Source of the DNA: Smittium culicis
Taxonomy: Eukaryota > Kickxellomycota > Harpellomycetes > Harpellales > Legeriomycetaceae
DNA length: 30,312 nucleotides
Assembly: GCA_001970855.1 (NCBI GenBank)
Contig: LSSN01004568.1
Location: 1 to 30,312 of the forward strand
Direction of reading: 5' to 3'
Shown: positions 21,814 to 30,312 of the stretch, piece after piece
Numbering within the stretch: position 1 is the stretch's first letter
Layout: each line of letters starts with the position of its first letter
Position numbers and translations under genes: made by a program
The notes under the pieces: generated by a model
The model's input: the letters and a program-made list of their open reading frames with translations, nothing else
What the model was told of the DNA's origin: nothing
Databases searched by the model: none

Positions 21814-24720
21814 ATGAATTTAATTTTTTTATCTGTTATCTTTGGATATTTTTCCGCTGCCAAAATTTTCCACGCTTTGACATATGACCAGCGTAAAAGT
21901 GACGGGGATTGTTTTACTCTTGATCAGGTTATAAAGCATATAAGCCTAATAAAAAATTATACGGATATTATTCACTCTTCTGGAATATCGCATTGTAAAC
22001 AGGCAGAAATGATTATAAAAGCTTTAGGAAAGGACGCTGAAGAAAGACTATATTTGAGCATTGATTTTGAAAATGATGCTGATTTTAATAAAGAGATGGA
22101 TAGCATCAAGAAAATACATGAAAAATATGGATTGGATAAATATGTTAAAGCTATAATAGTTGGAAATTATCCTGTTAGTAGAAATATTAGCAATGCTGAG
22201 AATCTTATTGCTAAAATAAACACTGTATTTGAATTTTTGGTGAAAAAAGGTCTTCATGGAATCAATGTTACAGTTTCTGATAATTGGGATAATTTTGACC
22301 GCAGAATAATTAGCTCTGTAGACTATATTATGTTTAGTCCGTTCCCATATAGATTAAATATAGACTACAAGAATGCAACTGAATTTATTTTTGGTAAATT
22401 AAAAGATATCAAGAATAGCTCTAGTGGTAAGGATGTCGTTTTTGGCCAGATTGGATGGCCGACTAGTGATGAGGCTAAAGCTTATAAAGGAGCAAGTATT
22501 GAAAATAATAAGTCATTTATGAAAGAATTTGTCGCTAAATCTAATATAGAGGGAATAGATTATATATGGTATAGTTCAATAGATTCTCTTTATAATGCAA
22601 AATATACAAATGAACTACTTGAAGAAAGCTACGATATACCTCAGAGCGGCAGAATAGCTCCTATAAATAAAAAGATTGAAAGTAATTTATTGATGAAAAG
22701 AAGCAATCAAGACCAAATAAGCTCTAAATCTGAAAAAAATACTAAACTTAATAAGAATTCTAAAACTCAAAAAAATACTGAACTTTTAAAGAATTCTAAA
22801 ACTCAAAAAAGCACAAAATCTTCAATATCATTCAATGATACGGATAGTTCTTCTAAAAAAGTAGATGGACAATCTGAATTCAGTAGAGCTAAAACTCAAA
22901 GTAACTTTAATGATTATGGTGATGAAAAAAGCAACGAAAAAGATGACAATTTCAACAGTGAAATCAGCCAAGATACCAACCAAAGCGAAAACGAAAATAA
23001 CGAAGACATACGAGATGAGGAAGATGAAAACTTTGATTTTGAAGATGATCTCAGCAAGGAAAGCAACGAAAACGAAATCGGAAAAATCATAGAAAAAGAA
23101 GAAAACAAAGATTTTGACAATGAACTCAGAGAAAATAACGCCTCAGAAAGCGTTAGAGAATATCCATTTATAGAGGCCCAACAAGCGTCAGGAAATTTTC
23201 AGGAAGCTATTTATATTCCGCATTCTGGGAATGGAATGCAAATCGGAGACTTGATAAAAACAAATAAAGAAAAATATCCAAAAAACGAGCAAGATTCTAA
23301 AAATATAAAACTAGAAATGGGACCTACTCCATTCAAAATAAACACATCAAGTAATAGTATACCCGCTCTTCAAAGCAATGATCCCTCTACATATTCAGAC
23401 TCTAAATATAGCTACAGAGATGGGCTAAATTATAATTTAAATTATAGAGACAGAAAAACTCCTTCTATTACGACTACGAATACTAATTACAACTTCAGTG
23501 GAGGATCAGGATATAACACAAAATACATCGACAAAAATAATGATAATAATAAGCTGGGTGTATGCTCTTATTCAAAAAATATTTATAGCGACGGATTTAA
23601 CACATTCCCAGGTTATGACAATGATAGAATAAAAAAAATCCCGACTTTTATAGAATCGAATTTAAATAATGGACATAGCGATGAAGCTTCCCAAAAAGCT
23701 AATGAACAGCAAAATATCATAATTGAAGTTGTAGTTAAAAATAGCTCAAAAGGAAAAACTGATAGTGATTTTATAGGATACGAAGATGACGCTAAAGCTA
23801 CTGATGAATCTGAAGATACTGAAGATAAAGAAGATAATGAAGATACTGAAGATTATGATAAGGATGATAAGGATGATGAAGATGATGAAGATGATAAGGA
23901 TGATAAGGATGACGAGGATGATGAGGATGATAAGGATGACAAGGATGATGAAGATGATGATATTACAGACCATAAAACTTTAAAAAATCCAAAACCCACA
24001 GGTAAAAAATATATGAAAGATAGAAAAATTGTAGATACAAATAAAAAAAAAAAGTTGAATAATTCCAATCAAGAGTTGGGTAAAAAAAAAAAATTTATTT
24101 GTAATAAATACGACGAATGCGATGAAAGAAAAAAATCAAAAAAATCTAATGTAAAAATAGGTCACAAAGAGATCCTTAAAAACTCCGATAATTCTGATTT
24201 TCCTAATTTTAGCTCAAAAAAAAGCGGAAAAAAAGCTATTAATAAACAATTATATATAAGTAAGGATAAACCACAAGGTAAAAAAAATGATCTTGAAGGT
24301 GATGAAAATACAAAAAATCTGAATAACAGCAAATCAGAAATTCTACCTGAGTATGAGAATAAATATTCATACCACAATCAATCTCAATACAATTTTAAAA
24401 TTCATAACTCGAGTAATAATCAACCGAAACACTGGCAAAAAATTCAATACCTTGATCAAAAACAAGCTCAAAATCAGAATCCCTATCAAAATGAATCTCA
24501 AAAAATATATATTAGTCAGAATCCGTATCAAAAAGAATCCCAAAGAAAATATATTAGTCAGAATCCGTATCAAAACCAATCTCAATATAGGTACCAAATC
24601 CATTATAATTACCCAGCTAAAAACCAGTATAATTACCAAAGATTATATCCATATAAGTACCAAAGCCGATATAATTACCCAGATCCAAATCAATACAATT
24701 TCCAAAGCAAGTATTCATAA
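21814..24720 (+). CDS. Secreted GH17-like pseudoenzyme with long disordered acidic and Q/N/Y-rich tail
   Basis: A single exon of 968 residues. A hydrophobic N-terminus (about 1-21) looks like a signal peptide. Residues about 22-265 follow fungal GH17 beta-1,3-glucanase/transglycosylase order (Bgl2/Scw4 type). The conserved cysteines are C33 and C61. VSDNWDNFDRR (154-164) matches the family's V-x-x-x-D-x-W segment, SSVDYIMFSPFPY is at 167-179, GWPTS at 214-218 and IDYIWYSSID at 248-257. Key acids are missing: GNE is GNY (Y119), ETGWP is QIGWP (Q212), and the DEPW glutamate is S258. Glucan hydrolysis is therefore unlikely. Five N-glycosylation sequons lie in the barrel (N48, N124, N151, N187, N201). 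The tail shows Lys/Ser/Asn repeats (about 300-335), an acidic block (about 365-440), a Tyr/Ser/Asn-rich part (about 525-600), a DDK/DDE repeat (about 680-715), a Lys-rich block (about 720-830), and a QNPYQ-repeat, Tyr-rich end. No C-terminal hydrophobic GPI signal is visible. Its role is unknown; a wall, adhesion or matrix protein is inference. Confidence 0.85.
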   Translation: MNLIFLSVIFGYFSAAKIFHALTYDQRKSDGDCFTLDQVIKHISLIKNYTDIIHSSGISHCKQAEMIIKALGKDAEERLYLSIDFENDADFNKEMDSIKKIHEKYGLDKYVKAIIVGNYPVSRNISNAENLIAKINTVFEFLVKKGLHGINVTVSDNWDNFDRRIISSVDYIMFSPFPYRLNIDYKNATEFIFGKLKDIKNSSSGKDVVFGQIGWPTSDEAKAYKGASIENNKSFMKEFVAKSNIEGIDYIWYSSIDSLYNAKYTNELLEESYDIPQSGRIAPINKKIESNLLMKRSNQDQISSKSEKNTKLNKNSKTQKNTELLKNSKTQKSTKSSISFNDTDSSSKKVDGQSEFSRAKTQSNFNDYGDEKSNEKDDNFNSEISQDTNQSENENNEDIRDEEDENFDFEDDLSKESNENEIGKIIEKEENKDFDNELRENNASESVREYPFIEAQQASGNFQEAIYIPHSGNGMQIGDLIKTNKEKYPKNEQDSKNIKLEMGPTPFKINTSSNSIPALQSNDPSTYSDSKYSYRDGLNYNLNYRDRKTPSITTTNTNYNFSGGSGYNTKYIDKNNDNNKLGVCSYSKNIYSDGFNTFPGYDNDRIKKIPTFIESNLNNGHSDEASQKANEQQNIIIEVVVKNSSKGKTDSDFIGYEDDAKATDESEDTEDKEDNEDTEDYDKDDKDDEDDEDDKDDKDDEDDEDDKDDKDDEDDDITDHKTLKNPKPTGKKYMKDRKIVDTNKKKKLNNSNQELGKKKKFICNKYDECDERKKSKKSNVKIGHKEILKNSDNSDFPNFSSKKSGKKAINKQLYISKDKPQGKKNDLEGDENTKNLNNSKSEILPEYENKYSYHNQSQYNFKIHNSSNNQPKHWQKIQYLDQKQAQNQNPYQNESQKIYISQNPYQKESQRKYISQNPYQNQSQYRYQIHYNYPAKNQYNYQRLYPYKYQSRYNYPDPNQYNFQSKYS
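23857..23961 (+). repeat. Coding minisatellite: 9-bp DD(K/E) units
   Basis: About twelve 9-bp units encode Asp-Asp-Lys or Asp-Asp-Glu, arranged as a higher-order 36-bp pattern DDK-DDK-DDE-DDE. The codons vary (GAT/GAC, GAA/GAG) while the reading frame is kept. That suggests either older expansion with selection on the protein or replication slippage. Confidence 0.85.
24475..24594 (+). repeat. 42-bp coding tandem repeat (QNPYQ-x-ESQ-x-x-YIS)
   Basis: Two complete 14-codon units start at 24475 and 24517, and a third diverging unit starts at 24559. Each begins QNPYQ. The remaining C-terminus (to 24717) continues with looser YNYP / NQYNYQ / YKYQ motifs. This resembles Tyr- and Gln-rich matrix or prion-like low-complexity domains in composition only. 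Confidence 0.85.
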
Positions 24721-26089
24721 AAGTACAAAGGTCAATACGAATATCAATTATGATTTGAGCGATAAATATTTATTAGAATCAAATTTAAAATTAAAAATAT
24801 AAATATCCCCATTTTATGTTGAATTTAAAAATAAGAAAGACTTATAATATGTTGAATATGTACATATTCTACATAGTGTATAAAAAAAATAAAGAATCAA
24901 TATTTACAATTAATCTGAAGGATTTATTTTAGTTATGGCGAGAAATTTTATTTCTACAATATAGATTAAATGTCAATCTATATAATGTTATTAAATCTTT
25001 GCTTATTTGAATTAAAGTAATAAAAAGCAATACTTCATGTTATCTTTTTTTTCTTACAGCTATACTGTATAACAAATTTGATAACTAATATAAATTTTGC
25101 TTCAATAATACAATATCAAATTCAATATATTAATTTTAAGCCATAAAACCCTTTCCCGGGCGTTATATTTTTTTTTCTACCTCACTTATCCTATTTTTTC
25201 GATTAAAATAATTTAATATTTAATCTATAATAAGTATTAGATTATTTAATAATAAAAGGAAACAATTGATTTGCTTACAAATCTTAACCGAATATTAAAA
25301 TAACTTTTATCAATGTGTTGGAAGGTAAAAGGTTTAGCATTTGATAAAAAAAATTGATTATATTTTGTTTATGTATTTTTTTCGCTATATTTTCAAATGG
25401 TAAAATATATAACATAAAACTCTTTATCCTTTCCCGTCGAAAAAATTCTGCATGATAAAAAAATAAACTCCTCTCGTTCAGTAAAAAAATATATAATATT
25501 ATTAGCTTTAATATACAAGCTTTATCTAAATGTCATCTAATAGTATGAACAATTTTGAAATATGAAGGGAAAAGTGTTAAAAATAACCAGTATAATTAAA
25601 TCTTAAATCAGTTATTATCTTTAGCTCGATCTGAATATAATTTAGACTCTTACTGTGTTTTAGCTCTTTCAAAGAACTATAATAATAATAAGTAATATAT
25701 TACATGATTGATATATGGGCTACTAAGCCATTAACAAGATTATGCACGAAGATTCTAAGAATCTTGGTCTCAAGCTATATATCAAAATATATCTTCAATT
25801 AAAACTCTCTCTGTCTATAATGTATATATAATTTTCGTATGCGAGCCAATAGGATTAGATAGCTTATAAAATATTATTTCTCATCTACTATTCACTTTTT
25901 TCACACCTTTTCTAAATAAAATACTCTATAACCATCGAACGCGTTGTCTATAGACTTTAACTTTGTAATAATGCTTTTTTGATCATGCCAATAGCTATAT
26001 TTCGGTACAATTTTGGTATCTGTAGACAAAATTAAACTATTGAAATAAAATTGCAACTTCCCAAGTTTGAGTATGGTTTTAATTAACCA
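24721..26089. other. AT-rich spacer between GH17-like gene and LINE
   Basis: No reading frame, tRNA or family motif was recognised. Two similar C-rich snippets (CCATAAAACCCTTTCCCG at about 25141 and a related CTTTATCCTTTCCCGTC at about 25421) echo the inverted-repeat arms at 18837 and 19027. Confidence 0.65.
24888..24893 (+). promoter_or_regulatory. Possible poly(A) signal of the GH17-like gene
   Basis: AATAAA lies 168 bases after the stop codon. It is plausible by position only. Confidence 0.3.
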
Positions 26090-26196
26090 AACCGGGAAAA
26101 AAAGTGCGAAAATCGCCGAATTTGACGAATTCGATTGTTTCGACTAATTCTCGACACAAAAAAAGTCTATACAAAAAATAAAATAGATAAAATAAA

Positions 26197-27789
26197 GTGC
26201 AAAAAAAACCAATTTACTCAATTATGGTCATTAGAAGGCCTGTAAAACGTGATAGGTCGCTTTTTAGTGATATTGAAAAGGGTGATGACCCCCAATACGC
26301 TATCAATGCAGAGTTAAACAGTACAAACGGTAATTCTCCTAGTGTATTCAACCAATCCAAGTTGAATACTCAATATTTAAACCAAAAAACACCAAAAAAA
26401 ATACAAATCCAACAAAATCAACAAAAAAACGGTAAACTTAATAAAAAAATAACTAAAATTCTTCCAAAGCTGGACATGACCCAATATAGGGCTGGATCCT
26501 TTAAACATCTTATTTTTGGGGGCAAATAGAGCTGCCTAAAAAGGTTCTGTGTAGCAGGATCCGATCAAAAGATCGGTATTGGCTGGTGACAATTTAAGTA
26601 AAATGTACCCTAGGCCTTGGTTGTAGTATTTAATGCCATAGGCGACAGTATATACACAAGATATGATGACTATAGAGCAATTTCATATATATAACTCTTG
26701 ACAATCTAGAAGACGCAACCAAACTTATATCTGAGACATTGACTTATGATGATCAGAAAATTGATCTTTATCAAACAGTAAAAATGGAAGAGGATATCAT
26801 GAATGTCAATATCCCAAATTTCAAGAAAATTTCCATAACAAAAATGATTGAGCTGGTCATAAAGGAGCTGAAACCACTAGGCGAAATCAAGAATATTAGC
26901 GCCATATGTAATAAATATATAAATGAGTATATTCCTTGTGATATGAAGGTTCAGCTCTGAAAAAATACAATTGAAGCAGAGCTACCACTGCTCCATAACC
27001 ACTAATATACAGATATAAACACCTTCAACAGGAGATTCATGGAAGCTTTTAGCTACTTTAAGAGTTATTAGCAGCTGAAATCAGATTTCTTGAAAAAAAA
27101 AATTACAAGAAATAAAAATCATGAACGATTCGACGAAATATTAAATGAGATTCTATCTAATTTAGCCGGCTAAGATGTGATTTTCAACACCATCAGCATC
27201 ATTAATAAAAAATAATGATTCAAAAGCAAATATTAACAACACATGTAATCATTATACCCCTAAAACCAGTGGTGATGTTAAATATTTTCCCGAAAATGAA
27301 TCTCCAGGAACAAAATCCACAGCTATAAATAGACTTAGGGGTACAGTAGGCTTAAAAAAATCATCAGCTTACTCTATAAACTTAAAAAAGCTAGCATCTG
27401 ATAAAAACCAAAAAGTATCACCCGCTGATGATACAGATGAAAGCAAAGATGAGTTAAAACTACCAAAAGCAACAAGCATCAATAATAATAAAATTGTTGA
27501 AAGCGATGATTCTCAAGATTCATATTCAATCGCGGGTTCAAGCTCACCAATAGAAATTAAAAAAGAGTATATCTCACCAATACCAAATACTTTTGAATCA
27601 TCTGAAGGGAATAACACACCCTCAGAGCACGATATTATGGCTGAAAACGCCAGGCTAGGAAAAATATCAGAAAAAGAATTCATTGACTATGTCTATAAGT
27701 TGAACTGTGCACCTCAAGGCAAAAATCTAACTGGAATGAACTTGGGCTCCGACCCACCGGATCAATCCAGCTCTGATATTGAAATTTAA
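26197..27789 (+). pseudogene. LINE ORF1 (gag-like) remnant
   Basis: The first open segment runs to a TAG at 26527; its likely start is the ATG at 26224 (MVIRRPVKRD). Coding-like sequence then continues in another frame, including DNLEDATKLISETLTYDDQK (about 26700-26758), up to a TGA at 26958. After a disrupted stretch (26960-27176) a 203-codon frame without an initial ATG runs from about 27180 to the TAA at 27787. It is rich in Ser, Lys and Asp and ends in DQSSSDIEI. At least two frameshifts are therefore needed to explain the layout. No zinc-knuckle cysteines or RNA-recognition motif could be seen. The identification as ORF1 rests on its position ahead of ORF2. Confidence 0.7.
26561..26576. 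repeat. Perfect 6-bp hairpin with A4 loop
   Basis: CCGATC, AAAA, GATCGG form a compact stem-loop inside the damaged part of ORF1. It may be incidental. Confidence 0.4.
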
Positions 27790-28149
27790 TATTTTTTTAA
27801 TATCAAAAGTCAATAAAAATAAAACGCAAAAAAAACGCAAAAAATTCAAAAATAAATAAAAATCGACAAGTTCTTGATACTAAATGTGCAAGAATTTTCA
27901 AAAAAAACAATTAAAAAATACGTACTACTAAACTTATCGCTTAATGAGCTAATTATCCATGTAAAGAAAGTCAAACAACGCAACGGAAAATAGAGACACG
28001 AGCTCCTGTCACGAGATAACTACAAAATCTCGCTGTCGAAATGCGAAATAAAAAAAATCGAAAAAACGCTAGGCGCCAAAATTAGGCGCGAAAAAAATAA
28101 TAAATTTCGATCATGATATACGATTGGCAGTAATTATGAAAAACCAATT
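27790..28149. other. LINE inter-ORF spacer
   Basis: A-rich, with repeated ACGCAAAAAA-like runs near 27820-27845 and two GGCGC copies near 28071-28088. No reading frame of note. It separates ORF1 from ORF2. Confidence 0.6.
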
Positions 28150-30312
28150 ATGCCAAAAAATAACACATTAACGTTGTTGACCTACAATATACGAGGTGTC
28201 AAGGGTATATCAGAAGAATTTCATTATTTTTTAATGCTGTATAGACCAAATAGTGTAAAGCTACAACAAAAGCTTTTAAATAAAAAAACATATCTCTATA
28301 AAATACCTGTGTACACGTCAATAGAGTCTAAATCTGACCTTGTTAAAGGTGGAAGGGGGCTACTATTAGCAGTAAAAAACAACTGTGGACTTCAAATTAG
28401 TGAGCATAATTCAGCGCTTAGTTGGTTATCTGGAATATTAGAGGTCCAAACAAAAAATTAAAAAAAGATATTAATAAATATCATTAATACGCATATACCG
28501 GCCGACAATACAAGGAAAAAAGGATCTATTGACGAAATTTTCAGCCATATAAGTAAGGCCAAAAAAATTTTCGCAAAAATTTTTTTGCTTGGCGATTTTA
28601 ATATGGGTGTTGATGATTCGAATAAATTTGTGAGAAAACTTGGAACTGGGCTCCAAACCGCTTAAGTAACAAACTCAACAGGATCGCGATGGTACAAACT
28701 AAAAACAGGCCGTATGATTGAACACATATATTATAGCGGATCGCTAGAAAGGGAAAACTTATGCCTATTAAACAAAAAAATAGACCTAAGCGACCATTTC
28801 CCTATAATATCACAATGGAACTTCGATGCAATAAAAACGGTGCAAAAAAAACCAAAAATTAATACTAGTAAAATAAGCATAATTTCTTGCCAATTAATAA
28901 ATAGCAATAAATTTGCAGCGCAAAGTTCATCAAACTCAACACTTATAGAGCTTTGCAAGCATACAATAAAAACGGTATGGGAAGAAACACAGGCTATGGA
29001 TGCAGTGACGACTCCAAGCGACTATAAAACCGAACCTCTAAGCAAGAGAGCTCTCACCTGTATCAAAAACAGGCGAAATGCGTTCAAAAAATTTAGGCGT
29101 GGTATAGTTGACGAATCAGATTACGTAAGCTCAAAATATATCGCAATTAAAGCTATAAAACTCGATCAAAAAACAAAATATAGTAAAAGAATGAAAATGA
29201 TTGCCAACCAATTAATTTTCAACGATTCCAAAAAGCTTTGGAATTTAATTAAATCATACACCGGTAAATCGTTTAAAAGCATCTCCGATGACCCAGTGTA
29301 CGATAAAAATAAAATTTTAATAACTGAAAAGATAAATAAAATTAAAAATTGGGCCAATCATTTTGGTGAGCTTGCTTTAGACGCTACTGGGAACAGCCGA
29401 ACTGCCAATAAGTGGTAAAAGCTTATACCTAGCGACTATGACTATTACCCAGAGTGTGATAGCAATTTATTATAGTATGATATCATTCAAGAACTTAATG
29501 ATAAACCTAAAAAAAAAAGCTCCATGAGCAAATAGTGAACCATCTGAAGTATGGAAACTGGTGATAATTGAGCCATCACCTACATCGCAACTATAAAAAT
29601 TATTAAACAAAATCATCAATATAATAATTGATAGTGGGGATATACCTCCAATGCCTAGAAACTTCAGTAGTGGTCCCAGTACCTAAAAAAGGTGACCTGA
29701 AGGACCCCGATAACTATCGAGGGATATCACTGATCCCAACACTGGCGAAACTGGTGGCCAAAATTGTGGCCACCAAACTCAGCAAAATCGATGCGAATTA
29801 CCAAATATTGGTAAAAGAACAAGCCGGATTTCGGAATTTCGAGGAGTGTGCGGGCCAAGCGACCACTCTATACGAAATAGTACGCTGACGCAAAATTCAG
29901 AACAAGGAAACATGGCTGTGCTATATCGACTATAGCGAGGCCTACGACCGGGTCCCCCACATGGCCCTACTGCATAAACTGCGATCAGTGGGCATTGGGG
30001 GAAAACTCCTCAGTATGATCAAGGACATGTATGGCGCTCCGAAAATCGCAGTTAGAGTTTGAAATGAAGTTTCCAACCCTACTGAATACCTATGTGGAGT
30101 GCGGCAAGGGTGCCTAGCCTCGCCCATACTCTTCGATTTTTATATAAATGACATATCCAAAGACATACTTGGTGTGCGAGTGCCTGGACTCACCTCACGC
30201 ATACCTGAACTACTGTTTGCCGACGATGCCGTGCTATTGGCCGAAACATCAGCCGATTTACAAGCCGCACTGGATACCATAACCGAATGGCCGGACACTT
30301 GGGAAATGGCTG
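28150..30312 (+). pseudogene. LINE ORF2 remnant: endonuclease plus reverse transcriptase (3' truncated by window)
   Basis: The endonuclease occupies about 28150-28830 in one frame. It has TYNIRG near the start, LLGDFNMG at about 28588-28611 and LSDHFPI near 28785-28805. The usual catalytic Glu (LQET-type motif) appears as LQQ. That frame carries TAA at 28459 and 28663. A basic linker runs to a TAA at 29416. Frameshifts near 29.5 and 29.65 kb precede the RT. RT motifs are YRGISLIPTLAKLVAK (about 29718-29765), EQAGFR (about 29818), motif A CYIDYSEAYDRVPH (29919-29960), motif B RQGCLASPILFDFYINDI (about 30105-30158), and motif C FADDAVLLAE (about 30219-30248). The catalytic aspartates are present. 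TGA stops interrupt the RT at 29886 and 30060. The sequence ends at a TEWPDTWEMA segment (about 30283-30312), before the end of the domain. Confidence 0.93.

Larger units (their letters stand above)
26090..30312 (+). mobile_element. Decayed two-ORF LINE (non-LTR) retrotransposon, cut by window end
   Basis: The element shows the order 5' leader, ORF1 (gag-like), 360-bp spacer, then ORF2 with an apurinic-endonuclease-like domain and a reverse transcriptase. That is the layout of L1/Tad-like LINEs. The 5' boundary is approximate, placed where composition changes (ACCGGGAAAA near 26091). The leader carries a 6-bp hairpin (26117-26122 with 26128-26133). Stops and frameshifts interrupt both ORFs, so this copy cannot encode functional proteins as it stands. 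The 3' end, poly(A) and target-site duplication lie beyond the window. The RT part is clearly more GC-rich than the rest. Confidence 0.93.

Noticed and set aside
23746..24639. Frames on the minus strand and in other plus frames within the GH17-like tail
   Set aside because: These are shadows of the low-complexity repeats: poly-Ser/Leu/Ile read from GAT/GAA repeats in other frames.
9523..30127. CRISPR arrays, bacterial operons, prophage
   Set aside because: No regularly spaced repeats, ribosome-binding sites or phage genes. Spliced eukaryotic genes make a prokaryotic reading untenable.
29942..30127. 61-codon minus-strand frame opposite the LINE RT
   Set aside because: It is antisense to the conserved motif A and B coding sequence; a shadow.

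Overview
The window is nuclear DNA of a very AT-rich eukaryote, most likely a fungus. The evidence is four intron-bearing or fungal-type housekeeping genes: an SLC1-like lysophosphatidate acyltransferase, an SVP26/TEX261 cargo receptor, an APA1/APA2-type Ap4A phosphorylase and a DUF1279 mitochondrial protein. Introns are short (87-159 nt) with GT..AG ends. There is also a secreted GH17-type wall protein and a LINE retrotransposon. The low GC, gene-poor deserts and LINE sequence style resemble early-diverging gut fungi (Harpellales, Smittium-like). That placement is inference from recalled resemblance, not from a search.

Layout. Positions 1-9522 are a gene-free desert of roughly 20-25% GC, containing one pair of adjacent hairpins near 2.3 kb. 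Positions 9523-18467 form a compact island: the acyltransferase (minus, 3 exons), a repeat-bearing spacer, tRNA-Leu(CAG) (plus), the DUF1279 gene (minus, 1 exon), the SVP26/TEX261 gene (plus, 4 exons) and the Ap4A phosphorylase (minus, 5 exons, convergent with SVP26). I rebuilt each spliced gene from splice signals, reading-frame phase and family motifs. The totals of 273, 182 and 322 residues fit, or are slightly shorter than, the family lengths.

Positions 18468-21813 are a second desert with one imperfect inverted-repeat pair. At 21814-24720 lies a single-exon 968-residue secreted protein. It has a recognisable GH17 barrel with both catalytic glutamates replaced, followed by a roughly 700-residue disordered tail with an aspartate-rich tandem repeat and a Q/N/Y-rich C-terminus. 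This is the most unusual gene in the window. Positions 26090-30312 hold a decayed LINE with two reading frames (ORF1, then an APE-type endonuclease plus reverse transcriptase). It is broken by stops and frameshifts, runs off the window edge, and jumps in GC content inside ORF2.

The housekeeping genes serve unrelated processes (phosphatidic acid synthesis, ER-Golgi cargo export, dinucleotide turnover, mitochondrial function). They show no operon-like relationship.
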